The notes beneath the pieces are model-generated. The model saw nothing but the letters and a program-made list of their open reading frames with translations, had not been told where the DNA came from and did not search any database. This document shows, one piece after another, positions 31,943-44,900 of a stretch of DNA of 64,000 bases. The position numbers and the translations under genes were made by a program. Numbering within the stretch: the stretch's first letter is position 1; every line of letters starts with the position of its first letter. The stretch is from Ophiostoma sp. CBS 140.51 (taxonomy: Eukaryota; Ascomycota; Sordariomycetes; Ophiostomatales; Ophiostomataceae): the NCBI GenBank assembly GCA_029298735.1, contig JANSLP010000100.1, forward strand, positions 1 through 64,000, written 5' to 3'.

Positions 31943-34040
31943 CTACATGGCAATCCCGCTCCGCTCCGGTCCCATGTCCGGTGGACAAAATTGCCGAAGC
32001 ATCCTCGAGCAGTAGGAACTCGCTTTGCGACACCGGAACTCGGTCACTAGCGCATTGAGCAGGGCCATGTCCTGGCCGGCGCAGTTGACATTTTTGACAC
32101 CACTGCTGCGGATGGCATTGCTGACAGTGTTGCTGATGGGCGGCGGGATGACGGGGTCCGGGGTGACGTTGGCCGCCGCTGTACCCGGTGGCGGTGGGAG
32201 ACCGTCGTCGTTGGCGCCACCACGGATACGGGCTAGAATAAAGAAGGCTACAAGGCAGTATTCAGGTGCATGGCGCATGAACCCGACAGCACGGGGCCAG
32301 CCACCACCACCGCCGTTGTTCGACGCGCCACCGTTCATGGACGCTGCCGCTGTTGTTGCCGTCGTGGCGTGCATCTCGTAGAGCTCCTGGTCACGGTAGG
32401 CTGAGGGCCACAACCGGATCCAGTGGCGTAGACCGGTCTGAATCAGAGCGGCCTCACCGCCCGGACCGGAAGTGTAGAGCAGCGACGTTTCCACTTTAAA
32501 GGTCATGGCGTAGAGGGCGGAGACAATAGTAAACATGTTTAGCACACTGAGACGTGAAAAGGCTAGCTCGACCTCGCGCGACATCGTGCCGTGACAGAGG
32601 GTTTGGACCGCCGAGGCAATCGTGATGGGCGTACTACCCTTCTTGTTGGGCGTGCTACTGCCCGTGATGGCGGCGTTGGCGGTACGCCATGCGGACAGTT
32701 CGGCAAAGCAGGCATCGGCAGTCTCGGCACGGAAGCACGACTCGGGTGAGGCGAGGTCGGTCTGCAGTTCAGGAAGGACCATACGCGGCGGGTGGCGGTA
32801 GAATAGAGCGTAGGCCGAGTCGAGTGCAAAGATGTACGACACCGTGCGGATTAGTGACTCGCGCAGGATGTACTCGTTCCAGTCAAAATTCTCGCGGGAG
32901 TCGGTACGGACGGGCTGAAGTGTTGCCGAGTTGCAGCCAATCTCGCGGGTGATGCTGACAACCGCCGTGTAGCGGTCTTGGCGGGCACGGCGTTTGGCAC
33001 GGGGTGTACCCTCCCATGTCTGGTAGAGACACACCAAGAAGGCAGCCTGTAAGCGGGCCAGCTGGGCATTACGCTGGGTGGGGTGTGTCGAGTTCTGCCA
33101 GGCGAGCATCATGTTGGCGGCCGGGTCGGTGCAGTCTTCGTGGTCGCAGTCCTCATTATCACAGTCGTGGCCGTTGTTGTCGGCGCCGCTCTCGCCGGAT
33201 TCGTTCCGGTTGCTGTCGTCGTCGTCGTTGTGGTCGTCGTATTCTTCAACATCGTCCTGGTCCTGACGGAAGACCATCTCCTCAACGGCGTCAAACCAGA
33301 GTCCGGGAACGGCCATCTGGCCCCGCCGGCCACGACCACCCTGCAGGTGGTTGAGGTGGCTGTGGAGGTGGCTGTTGTGGCTGTCGTCTGGTGCCAGGCA
33401 GGCACCAACTAATACCATCGAAGCCAGCAGCATGGTCGGTGCTGTGGCGGGCGTGAAAGATGGTCCATGGATGGTCGGGCTGTTGGGGTACCAGAAGGAC
33501 CAGAAAAGGGCCAGGCACTTGTGGATGTTGGCGGGGCGGAAGAAGTCGTAGCAGAGCGTTTCCATGGCCGGAGACCAGCCTTCGTCGACCTTGCTTTTTG
33601 TCGACTTCTTGCCAGGATTTGTTTTGGAGGTTGTTCCCTTTGTTGACTTTGCGCGTCCCTGCCGGGCTAAAGTGACCTCGCGGATCTGCGAGACAATGTC
33701 GTGCGTCTTGGCCAGCAGGCGTGTGTTGTCGTCGTCGTCGGTGGCCGCGGCACCTAGAGCCAGAGGCGACCATCCAGACCATGCGAGGCTGGCAGCAGAC
33801 CGGCCACCGAGACCGCTGGCGTTGACGCGACCCATGCCTAAGATGAGCTTCTCCTGGCCGACCTGGGCAATGGTGCGGCGCTGTTCTTGGCTGCCGCAGT
33901 GGAAGGAGTCGACGAGGCCGCTGGTGCGTGTGATGCGCTCGAGGAACGAGAACTCGCACAGTGCCGATAGGTCGACCTCGGTTGGACGGCGGATAAGACG
34001 CAGCATAAGAGCAGAAGATTGCTGGAAAGACTGCTGCTGG

Positions 34041-34075
<35 letters not shown>

Positions 34076-35017
34076 AATGTGGTGGTATGTGGCGGTGGGT
34101 TGAAGATATGTGTACTGCATGTAGTCCGGCTGTGGTGGCATCATGGATGGAGCTGTTGTCGTCGCCATGGATGTAGAGGCTGCTGCTGCATCGGCTGGGT
34201 TCATGCCGACATTAAAGACGTCCGTCAAGTCACCGGTCGGTGCACTGAGACCGAGGTCCATATTCAGGTCCAGGTTGTCGACAGTCACGCCGTCCATGCC
34301 GACAGCATTCATGTCTACGCTGTCCAAGATCCAATCAATCTCGTTGGATGTGAACAGAGGTAAAGACGGATCGATATGTTGTTGCTGTTGCTGAGGCGTG
34401 TTGTCTGCATCGCCAACGATACTTGTTGTGCTGGCCGAGCTATTTGTCCGAGCTGCGCCGGCGACGCTGGCCGTCCCCGTACTTGTCGACTCGGAGGATG
34501 CTGGCGACGTGGTGTCCATGGTGTCGACGATTGTGTCCACAGAAGGGTCTGGAATGCTGACGATCGTGTCCACGGTTCCATTCGCTAATGTTGTCGAGGA
34601 AGTCGTTGGCACCGCACGGGTGTAGGTGCACGTCCGCTTGCTTCGGACACAAGTCTCGCACGGGTCGGTAAAGGTACAGGCGCGCTTGAGACGACAGCAA
34701 CGGTCGCAGGCTTGCGGTTTGCGGCCGCGCGTCTTGGGCACGACCTGCGGTGTCTCGAGAGCCTGGCGTCGACGGACAGCACATGTCGTCCAGTGGCGCT
34801 TGAGCGAGTCGCTGCGGTTGAAGAGGCGGGCACAGAAGAGACAGGCGAAGCCCTTGTGCTTGGGGTCTTTCTTGCGCACCTTGGCATTGGACGGCGGTGC
34901 TGTTGAGGCCGTCGTTGGTGTTGTCGTCAAAGAAGATGTCGTCGAAGTCGATGCATCCCTCAAAGGATCCATTGCGGCCGTTGCATCCAACGGCCGCTTC
35001 GCGTCGGTCGTCTCCAT
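31943..35017 (-). CDS. Fungal transcription factor with C2HC finger plus Zn2Cys6 cluster
   Basis: A single exon of 1024 residues, ATG at 35017. A C2H2-like finger with Cys as the fourth ligand (C59, C62, H75, C79; FACLFCARLFNRSDSLKRHW) precedes a classical Zn2Cys6 cluster C104-x2-C107-x6-C114-x5-C120-x2-C123-x6-C130. This tandem arrangement defines a small fungal class of regulators. The middle holds an acidic/Asn-rich linker, a Gln tract (about 11 Q, encoded by the CTG-type repeat at 34040-34075), and a fungal MHR-type region from about 500 on. A very acidic segment rich in Asp, Asn and Cys lies near 615-650. The protein should be nuclear. It is on the same strand as, and about 1 kb downstream of, the vanillyl-alcohol oxidase gene, so it is a candidate pathway regulator; that is inference. 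Confidence 0.9.
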
Positions 35018-36021
35018 GGTTGTGGGATAGCGGGAACCAGGCGTCGGATTTCGAAGCCGTTGATGTCGTTAACCGTGTCAATGTTGTCGCCGTTTTGAAG
35101 TCCAAAATAACGACAGTTCAAAGTTGAAGTTCGAAGGAATCCAGTTTAATTACGGATCTCAGCCGTAGGAAGGAAGGAGCTAGGGGAAGTGAGTGACAGT
35201 GAGCGAGACACAATTAGACACAGACAGGGAGAAACTCTCTTTCGTCCTTCAGTATTCCTTCTCGGTGGAATCTGGGGAACCAAAGACAAGCGAAGAAAAG
35301 GAGAGAAATGCGGGGAAGTTGACTGGCCACCCGATTTCGAAAGAGCAAGAAAGCCAAAAGAGAGGAGCCCAAAAAAAGCCAAGAGCGGCGAGCCTGCCTG
35401 TTGAGGCCTGTTGAGGGCTGCGAGTGGCTGGCACTAAGGCAAGTGGAAAAAGTGTAAATAGTGGGAATGGAAGGTGCGACGGGCGATGCACTGCAAATGC
35501 AGCTGAAAAACAGTGCAAAACTGCTGCGAGACGAGGAAGGCGAGACTGGCCTCGAAGTCGGAGTAGCGCGAATTGGCAGGTGCGAACGCGCGAATGGGGG
35601 ATCGCGCTTTCCCTCCCAAAGCTCAGAAGTCCTGGGTCGCCACCCAGCCGCCCCTTTGGCCCCAAAGAACCAAAACGCCCCCTAAGAAAAAGCAACTTCT
35701 TGTTGGTCCATCACAAAGACACAATGGAAATCCGAAATAACTCCAACGAACCGCACCAAACGCACACAAGCGCACCCAAGGCATCCAAACCTGGTCATGC
35801 ACCTTTCGACCGGCCAAGCCCGAATGCTGTACCACATGCCTGGGTCGGACAAGATGTGATAGCGGGATATTCCCACACATCCCTTGCCCCGTTGTTTCTG
35901 TTTCTGAAGTGAGTTGTTGACATCGTGACTTGATTTACTTGCAGGTGGTGCTTCAATTGGCTTTGTATTTAATGTTGATACTGATTGATTCTCTGCTTTC
36001 TATGTACAGCCTGCTACGCAT
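35018..36021. other. Promoter region of the regulator, 3' flank of the oxidase gene
   Basis: About 1 kb of purine-rich plus strand (TC-rich in the sense strand of the regulator at 35150-35400), consistent with its leader. Open frames are low-complexity. No gene supported. Confidence 0.45.
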
Positions 36022-38427
<2,406 letters not shown>

Positions 38428-39375
38428 TCACCCAGCACCCACACACAAATAATACCCGCCCCACAGCTCACCACAACGTACCCGGCACAGGTTACTTGCC
38501 AACAAGGCCAGCTGTGATGGACCCTCGCAGACAGCCGTGTCGTCGCTGGTGTTGCCAATGCGGGTGTTCCATAGACGCAGGTCGTCTTTGGAGATACCGG
38601 CTGCCTCGGCCACTGTGCGGCACGTGGAGCCTCCACTGTCATCATTCCCTGGTGTGTCTCGTGGCGTCTTGTACCAGCGGTGGCAGCCGGCGACGATGCC
38701 AGGCAGGATAGGTGACGGCGTGGCGGTAGACTCGAGAATCACAGCTGCGGCTGCCGGTGTTGCTGCTGTTGCAGGTGTTGGGGAGACGGCGTCGGCTGCC
38801 ACTGTGCCGGCAACAGTCAAGGTTTCTGTCTGCGTGTGGATAAGTGTCTGCGTTACCGTGGCTGTCTTTGTCGTGACCGAAGGTGCTTTAGTGATGGTTG
38901 CTGTGGATGTTACCGTCTGTGTTGGCATGTCGACGGCCGTCCCGTTGGCCACCCCCACCGTTCTTGTCATTATCGCCGTCTCCCACTTCGTTGCCGTCAA
39001 GATCAAACGACACGTTGACGGTACTGGCGTCGGTGACGGCGACATGCAGATTGTGCAGACAGGACATACAGGACAGGCCGTACCACCACCTTCCTCGCCT
39101 GTTGGCTTTGAGGCAATGGCACCGCCGGGTGTACCCTGCCCCGGATTACATGTCCCTGCTGACAGATCACAGCCCTTTCCGCAGTAGGTATCACCGCTGC
39201 CACAGTAGCCATGGGCAGAACAGCAAGTGCCCCAGGTCGAGCCGGCGCAAGTCAAGCCAGTGCTGCCACCACAGGTGCCGTCGGGGCTCACCTGGAGGGC
39301 GCTGGACACTACGGCTGAGAAAAGTAGTGCTTGAATGGCAATTGAGGCCCAACGTAGCCGTCGTAGTCGAGGCAT
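38428..39375 (-). CDS. Secreted chitin-binding protein (hevein-type domain plus LysM)
   Basis: A single exon of 315 residues. I start at the ATG at 39375, where MPRLRRLRWASIAIQALLFSAV forms a signal peptide; upstream in-frame ATGs would bury it. Residues 31-76 are a chitin-binding type-1 (hevein-like) domain with eight Cys (CGGSTGLTC...CCSAHGYCGSGDTYCGKGC). A Thr/Ala/Pro-rich linker (about 110-225) follows. Residues 230-315 are a fungal LysM (CHRWYKTPRDT..., STCRTVAEAAGIS, LRLWNTRIG, GGYYLCVGAG). Such proteins bind chitin and can protect hyphae or mask chitin from plant hosts. Compared with the usual LysM, about 18 residues (CEGPSQLALLASNLCRVRC) separate the last loop from LWGGYY. I looked for an intron there and found none in phase. 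The function as an effector is inferred. Confidence 0.85.
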   Translation of the reverse strand: MPRLRRLRWASIAIQALLFSAVVSSALQVSPDGTCGGSTGLTCAGSTWGTCCSAHGYCGSGDTYCGKGCDLSAGTCNPGQGTPGGAIASKPTGEEGGGTACPVCPVCTICMSPSPTPVPSTCRLILTATKWETAIMTRTVGVANGTAVDMPTQTVTSTATITKAPSVTTKTATVTQTLIHTQTETLTVAGTVAADAVSPTPATAATPAAAAVILESTATPSPILPGIVAGCHRWYKTPRDTPGNDDSGGSTCRTVAEAAGISKDDLRLWNTRIGNTSDDTAVCEGPSQLALLASNLCRVRCGELWGGYYLCVGAG

Positions 39376-39708
39376 AATCGTGTCGTAAGTGATGCTTGAA
39401 GCATAAAATGACACACTGTTGTCACGCAAGCGTAGCCGAGGGCGTATGTGCTCTCTTATTGTATGCTTTTTCTCGCATGGGTACCAGTGCCGTGCTTGCC
39501 GGGTAGTCAACCACAAGGCGGTGGACATGGCATATGGCGGCACAGTAATTAAGATAAACGAGCTAGGTGAACTAATCGGGATATTCTCCAGGGCGCGGTA
39601 AAAAGCTTGTTCTATTAATCTATCTATATATGCCCGGGAAATAAAACCAAACAATAGAAGAAACGTTACCGTGCCGCTCATCCCAGGCGGTACGATCCAG
39701 AAGCGTTG
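39376..39708. other. Gap between chitin-binding gene and Zn2Cys6 gene
   Basis: 333 bases between two minus-strand genes. It contains the promoter of the chitin-binding gene (TATATATA-like sequence at 39622-39631) and the 3' flank of the upstream regulator. No gene. Confidence 0.5.
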
Positions 39709-40905
39709 TTACGCATCTCGTAACATGGCCGAGAATGGATAGATGGACATGACCCTTGCCATGGCCTTGGCGTCAAGATGGCCAGGGTATTCTGTTTCCA
39801 GTTGAGATCTTGCACTCGTACCCTGATGCCCTGATCTTGGTGTGCTCAGATATAGCTGCGTAAGCCGTACCAAAACGCGAGCCATCGGATGTTCAGAACT
39901 CTCGCCGGAGGTAGCGATGGCGGTCTCTATTGTTGGCTGTCTTTGTGATTGAATGCCATGCTCTGCATCTTCCAGGAGACCGTAGATGATCCCAAAGCAA
40001 GTCGTTGGGTCTGGTTTTGTCACTGGTAGTGCACTCTCCAGATCAAAGCAAGGTGGCTCATCGCGTCCCTCAGATAACGCCGTCTTGACGGCTTCCCAGC
40101 GTGCCCACGCAATACATGACCAGTACAAAACTGGTCGTGGTGTCTGGGGTCGGTGCAAACCCAGAGATATGGCCATAGTGCATGCTGCCGTGACCATCAC
40201 AGGAGCTTGGAGGTCGGCCAGCTCCGGACAGCATAGCAGGAGAAGCAGAGCCTGCAGAGTCGACATTGACGGCCGTGCACACAGGTCGTGCGCATCAAAA
40301 CATTGCCGAACGGATTCGATAATGCCGGATAAAAGCTCTGTAGTGTCCACATTAGGGTTTGTCAACGCAGATAACAAGCAGACGGCACGCGTGAGAAGCG
40401 GAGCAGCAAACGGTGTCCGGCCGACAAGATCGGCTCGCTCAACAACAGGCCAGCTCGGTGCAATAGCATTAAAGTACCTGGAACGTTAGTTAAGGTCACA
40501 CTTGTCTGACGTGGAGCATCGCTTACCAGTCCAGCAGCGGTATTAATGGTGCCTGAAGTTGTTGGGGCAGGTCCAGACTGTAGCTGCCAGTCGAGCTGTC
40601 GTCGTTGGATGAGTTTCCACCGCCATGGGCTGTCTGCTCCGACAGGACCTTCCTCCGCTGCGGGATGGCCTGGCTATCGGCGGTGTTGTCTGTAGTGCTG
40701 CTAGTAGAGAATGTGCACTCAATTTTCCGGCGCGTGCAATTGGCACAAGGGATACCTTGTAAACATCTGGGTGGCCGTGATGAGTAAGAGTTGCCGGATA
40801 GCAGCTGTGGGTTTCACGCATCACTTACCGCTTTTTGGATGCCTTGCACTGGTCGCATGCTACGGATGCGCGCAGTCGTTTTGGGTTGGGTGCGTCGAGA
40901 GGCAT
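39709..40905 (-). CDS. Short Zn2Cys6 transcription factor
   Basis: Three exons, 40905-40829, 40766-40527 and 40477-39709, give 1086 nt and 361 residues. The ATG at 40905 opens MPLDAPNPKRLRASV. The first intron (62 nt) interrupts the cluster; joining the exons gives C17-x2-C20-x6-C27-x5-C33-x2-C36-x6-C43 exactly. The second intron (49 nt) restores PLLDWYFNAIAPSWPVV. The rest is a compact MHR-like region (LTRAVCLLSALTNP, AACTMAISLGLHRP, YWSCIAWARWEAVKTA) shorter than in most such regulators. It should bind DNA as a zinc-cluster factor; no target is known. It is divergently oriented to the Zn2Cys6 gene at 42749, with about 1.8 kb between the starts. No single long frame shows this gene, so it is easy to miss. 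Confidence 0.85.
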
Positions 40906-42748
40906 TACGGAAATTAATCATGAGAAGAGTGGAAGGAGAAATATGCCAAGAGAGGGAGAAGTAAACCGCAGTCTTGCAAAAGTATTGACATTTTAGCATC
41001 GAATTTGTACGCCAGCAGCGTCCTTCAGCTGTGGAGGCTCCACACTTATGTCTAGCGGCCTCGGTCAACGGAGTTATTGCAGTAAATGAAGCTACGAGCA
41101 TCGTCTAACATGTCTATTTTGAATAATCATTTTATTGTCAACAATGATGCACTTATAGCCCATATTTAACATAAGGGCTATATCTGCATGGCGATGCTTA
41201 CAACAAGTTTGGGAACTGGTCTGCTGTTCTTCGACTTTATGAAAAGGCCATCGTAGTCAACTCTGTCATTTTTACCATGCTTCTCAATAGACTTATTCAC
41301 GCCATCTGTCGTCTTCGTCGTCACTGACACTATCACTATAGACACTACTAGCTCTGAATCGTCCGTCAAATCTGTCATAGCTGTCATCGCTGTTATTAGA
41401 AATCCTTCCTATTTACGGGAGGTTGCTCGTGTAGCTGAACGGTTGTGTTGTTTCAAGATGAGCAAAATTCTGCGGTCCGGCAGTGTTCCAAATCCAGAGA
41501 CATGGATTGGATCTCCTGTGGTCTTGGAAAGAACCATAGGTGATGGGACCCCGAAGCGGCTGGTCTTTTCGACGACGACATCAGATACATACAGAAGCCT
41601 GACCAGCACCAGTTCACTGTGATTTACTATATCATAGTGCAGGGCTGTCCAGCCTGCACCATCACACATATTTAGACACTGTGCACGCTGCTTTGCATTC
41701 GCAGGACAGATGCCATTTTCTGGGCTTAGCCTGCATCTAGTTGGCTGCATTTTGAATGGTCGGTTCTGCGGCAAAAGATGATGAAAATGATTGGTCGGAG
41801 ATGCGAAGTTATTGACTACTGGGGCCATATTGATGGCGCGGAATCTGTTGTCACTGACATCGCCGAGATGCTTGGGGGCACTGGGAAGCTGTGCTCGGGG
41901 TCTAACAACCCATTCTGTCTGCCCTTACTCCCCGTTGGTTGCTCAGTGGACAACGAAATGTTGGACGCATTCGGCATGGCACACTTGAAGAAGGAAGAGT
42001 GCGTAGCCCTGATGAGGATGTTCAACGGCTCTACACTACAACTCAAAGTAAACAAAGTTATTGTCCTACCGAATCTTGTTGAATGCCTGAAGCGTATCAA
42101 GTTGGCAATTTGGGTGTCCCTCTCATATACGAAGTTCAATCGAGTACTTGAAGTGCCACTGGAGCTGGAGGAGCAGGTTATTTACTTGGGACAATGCCCA
42201 TAATCACAATGTGCACAGTAGGGACGGATTGTAGATGGTATAGTTTACAGTAAAGTAAAAACTCTAAAATTGGTCATCAATTTATTCCTTTGTTTTCACA
42301 CTCAAATTCAAACAAACCAACTGCTACATACATATAACTTCACCCTGTGATGATCATCTCTCTAAATTTTGTGCATCATTTTATCATAAATCAGAGCACA
42401 TAATTTGAGTACTAGCATTTTCAAGTACCCCTTAACAGGAATGGACATGAGGCAGCCTTTATCTACAGCCTTGAGTTGATATCGTTAATAGTGGCGAGGC
42501 AGGCTCGAAATGGAACGGTTGGTACTCTGAGGTTTGGTATCCACTACTGGACGTGTGGCCAATTGGCACCAAGGTTTTGCGGTGATTGTCTTGGATTTTG
42601 GAAGCCAATAAATAGGCTGTAAGCAGAGCATTTAGCGCTCTGTCTTGACTCTTTTTGTTGATTCGTACTCTCACCTTTTCATTTCATTCTTACACTTACA
42701 TTTACATTATCATTATGCACCTCCAATTTCCACCTCTATGACATAAAA
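40906..42748. other. AT-rich divergent region between two zinc-cluster genes
   Basis: About 1.84 kb, AT-rich especially 41100-41400 and 42200-42480. Both promoters must lie here. It also holds an ankyrin-like fragment on the minus strand (41409-41828) and an unassigned 141-codon frame on the plus strand (41778-42203), whose ATG lies in a run of ATGATGAAAATG. Neither frame is clearly a working gene. Confidence 0.45.
41409..41828 (-). pseudogene. Ankyrin-repeat-like fragment, probably a relic
   Basis: The frame contains DGAGWTALHYDIVNHSELVL followed by VRLLYVSDV, close to the ankyrin consensus for a helix-loop-helix repeat (GWTALHYA...LVRLLL). Flanking sequence is not ankyrin-like and the frame is short, so it may be a decayed gene or one exon of a larger gene. 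An overlapping minus-strand frame (41816-42139) could be part of the same relic. AT-rich composition differs from the neighbours. Confidence 0.3.
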
Positions 42749-44816
42749 ATGAAGAACACAGTCGTTACGTGCGACTCGTGTAAGAAGTGAGTATTAATTG
42801 CCTCATTCCACACTAGTTTACCGCTGACCATCAAGACTCAAGCTCAAGTGCGGCTGGGATCGTTCACCGTCCTTCCAGCCATCGTGCGCGCGCTGCCAGA
42901 CATATGGGTTGCCATGTATATTTGGCGGCTCAGCATGGACGGCAGCCGCCGTCAAAGAGGTCGTCGCGTCCTTTCCTGGCGCACCGTCACGGCGACTCTT
43001 CTGGGGCGCCGCATCCAATGCCGGCGGCCATCCTCTGGATCTGCACAGGGAGGCGCCACCGCCACCACCACAACCGCACACGCAGCAAGCCGGGTTTGCG
43101 CGACCACTGAGTCCAGGGCCAGGGCCAGCAGCAGCACCAATCTCAAGCACGCGGCCTACCACAACTACACGCCCAACAACAGCCGTATCTGGAAGAAGCC
43201 GCCTGCTGATCAACTCCAATATGCGTTCTCACCTGTACGATGTGTTCTTTGCGCATATCCAGCCAGTAGTGCCGGTGGTGACGCGGCAGAGCTTGAGTGA
43301 AGGGCCAGTACCGACGCTTTTGGATGCTGCTATTCTGGGACTGGCAGCACGACACCACTTATCAATCTCGTCGACGCGCGACTTTTTGCACATTCGGGAC
43401 GTGATTTTGGATGAGCTCAAAGAAACCCTGTGCAATTTTCGACGACCATACACTCCGCAGTTGCAAACGGTGCAAGCTCTTTTGATTCTTCTCCTTCAGC
43501 TTGAGCTCTGCACTCGTACACACGACGACTTGCCTAGTATCTCGCTGCGGGTGGCACTGGCTTGTCGTATGGCACAGGACTTGGGACTTCACCGGTCTTT
43601 TGACAGTGGTCACGAGGAAGATGCTCTGTCTCAGAACATCTGGGCGATGTGTGTGTACGTTGATACAGTACATTCGGCTGCATTTGGCCAGACGGCACAC
43701 ATTGCATCATTGGTCACAGAAGGTCTTGCAGAGCATCTCTACCCAACAACAAGAGGTCTGCTGGATGCAGCGGATGGCACTCATGACCCGACCCAACGGC
43801 AAGAAATGATATCTCGAGCACGCTTCTTGCACATTGTTGGTATTCTGTGCGGCCTGCGACGGATCTTGAGATGCTTCTTCAGTGTCAACCCATCTAGAAT
43901 TACTCCTCTACATGACCAAGCAACGGAAACATTTTACGCAATATCCCACTTGCACGAACAGTCGGATGATATTATGCACGCCCATCTAGACGCTTACAAT
44001 GTTGAATCATTACAACTATTTCAACTTCTTGCATCCAATAATCGTGTGCTTTACTCTGTTGGATTACGATCAGTGTTGGCCGGCGACGATCCTCTGGTTC
44101 TATCCAGCACCACGACACTCGTCGACGATGCATGTCAGATTGTTGAGTGGACAACGCCGGCCGCACTCCGAGCTACTATGGGACAGATGATGATTGTTCT
44201 TTATGCAACGTCACGATCACTAATGGTCGTGGTCGATGCTCTCCGTGAAGCAAGGCGAGACCCAGCGGCCTTTCCCCCAGAACAAGTGGCCCGGCTCGAA
44301 GCATGCACCGTCCATGCTGTCACTCTGATGGATTTCTTGCTACGAAGCGGCAGTTGGAGTGCTTTTTGGACACAAGGACATACGATCCAAGCCATCTTGG
44401 CTCGCCTCGAACAGGACGACGGTGGAAATGGCGGTCAATTTCTGCACCAGGCAGCTGTTGGTGAAAACTCTGCACCGGTGGCCATCAGCGACCAACCACA
44501 GCAACCGGCTGTCCCTGTTGGCCACAACTTCCCCATGGGTCAGACCGGCAGCGCAGGTATCATTTATGCGAGCATGCCAATGATGGACCCTGCCACAATA
44601 CCAGTTGTCGACAACAGCATGGTCAACATGGAAATGGGAGGCATGAGCAATACGAGCAACAATCTGTTCCCTTCGACCAACTGGGACGACTTCTTCTTCA
44701 ACTACGTGCAAGAGTATGGATGGCTGGCGCAGCCTGGGCTCACAGGAGACAACAATGATGGCGATATGTATGCGGACTACGTGTTTGAGGATAACAATAA
44801 TAACAACGATATGTAG
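42749..44816 (+). CDS. Zn2Cys6 transcription factor with fungal MHR domain
   Basis: Two exons, 42749-42786 and 42836-44816, with a 49-nt intron (GTGAGT...CAAG), give 672 residues. The intron splits the cluster; joining gives C8-x2-C11-x6-C18-x11-C30-x2-C33-x6-C40 (CDSCKKLKLKC...CARCQTYGLPC). A Pro-rich linker (about 75-105) is followed by the fungal MHR (RSHLYDVFFAHIQPVVPVVT, LALACRMAQDLGLHRSF). The C-terminus is Asn/Asp-rich and acidic (DNNNNND), likely an activation region. The divergent neighbour is the short Zn2Cys6 gene, and its 3' end lies only 84 bases from the convergent sugar transporter, so 3' UTRs probably overlap. The targets are unknown; the transporter is one candidate. Confidence 0.9.
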
Positions 44817-44900
44817 ATGATGACTTTTAGATACACTGCTAAATTGTACTGCAAAATACGTACTAATTTATTATCGCATTTCGTGTTACCGGACCATACC

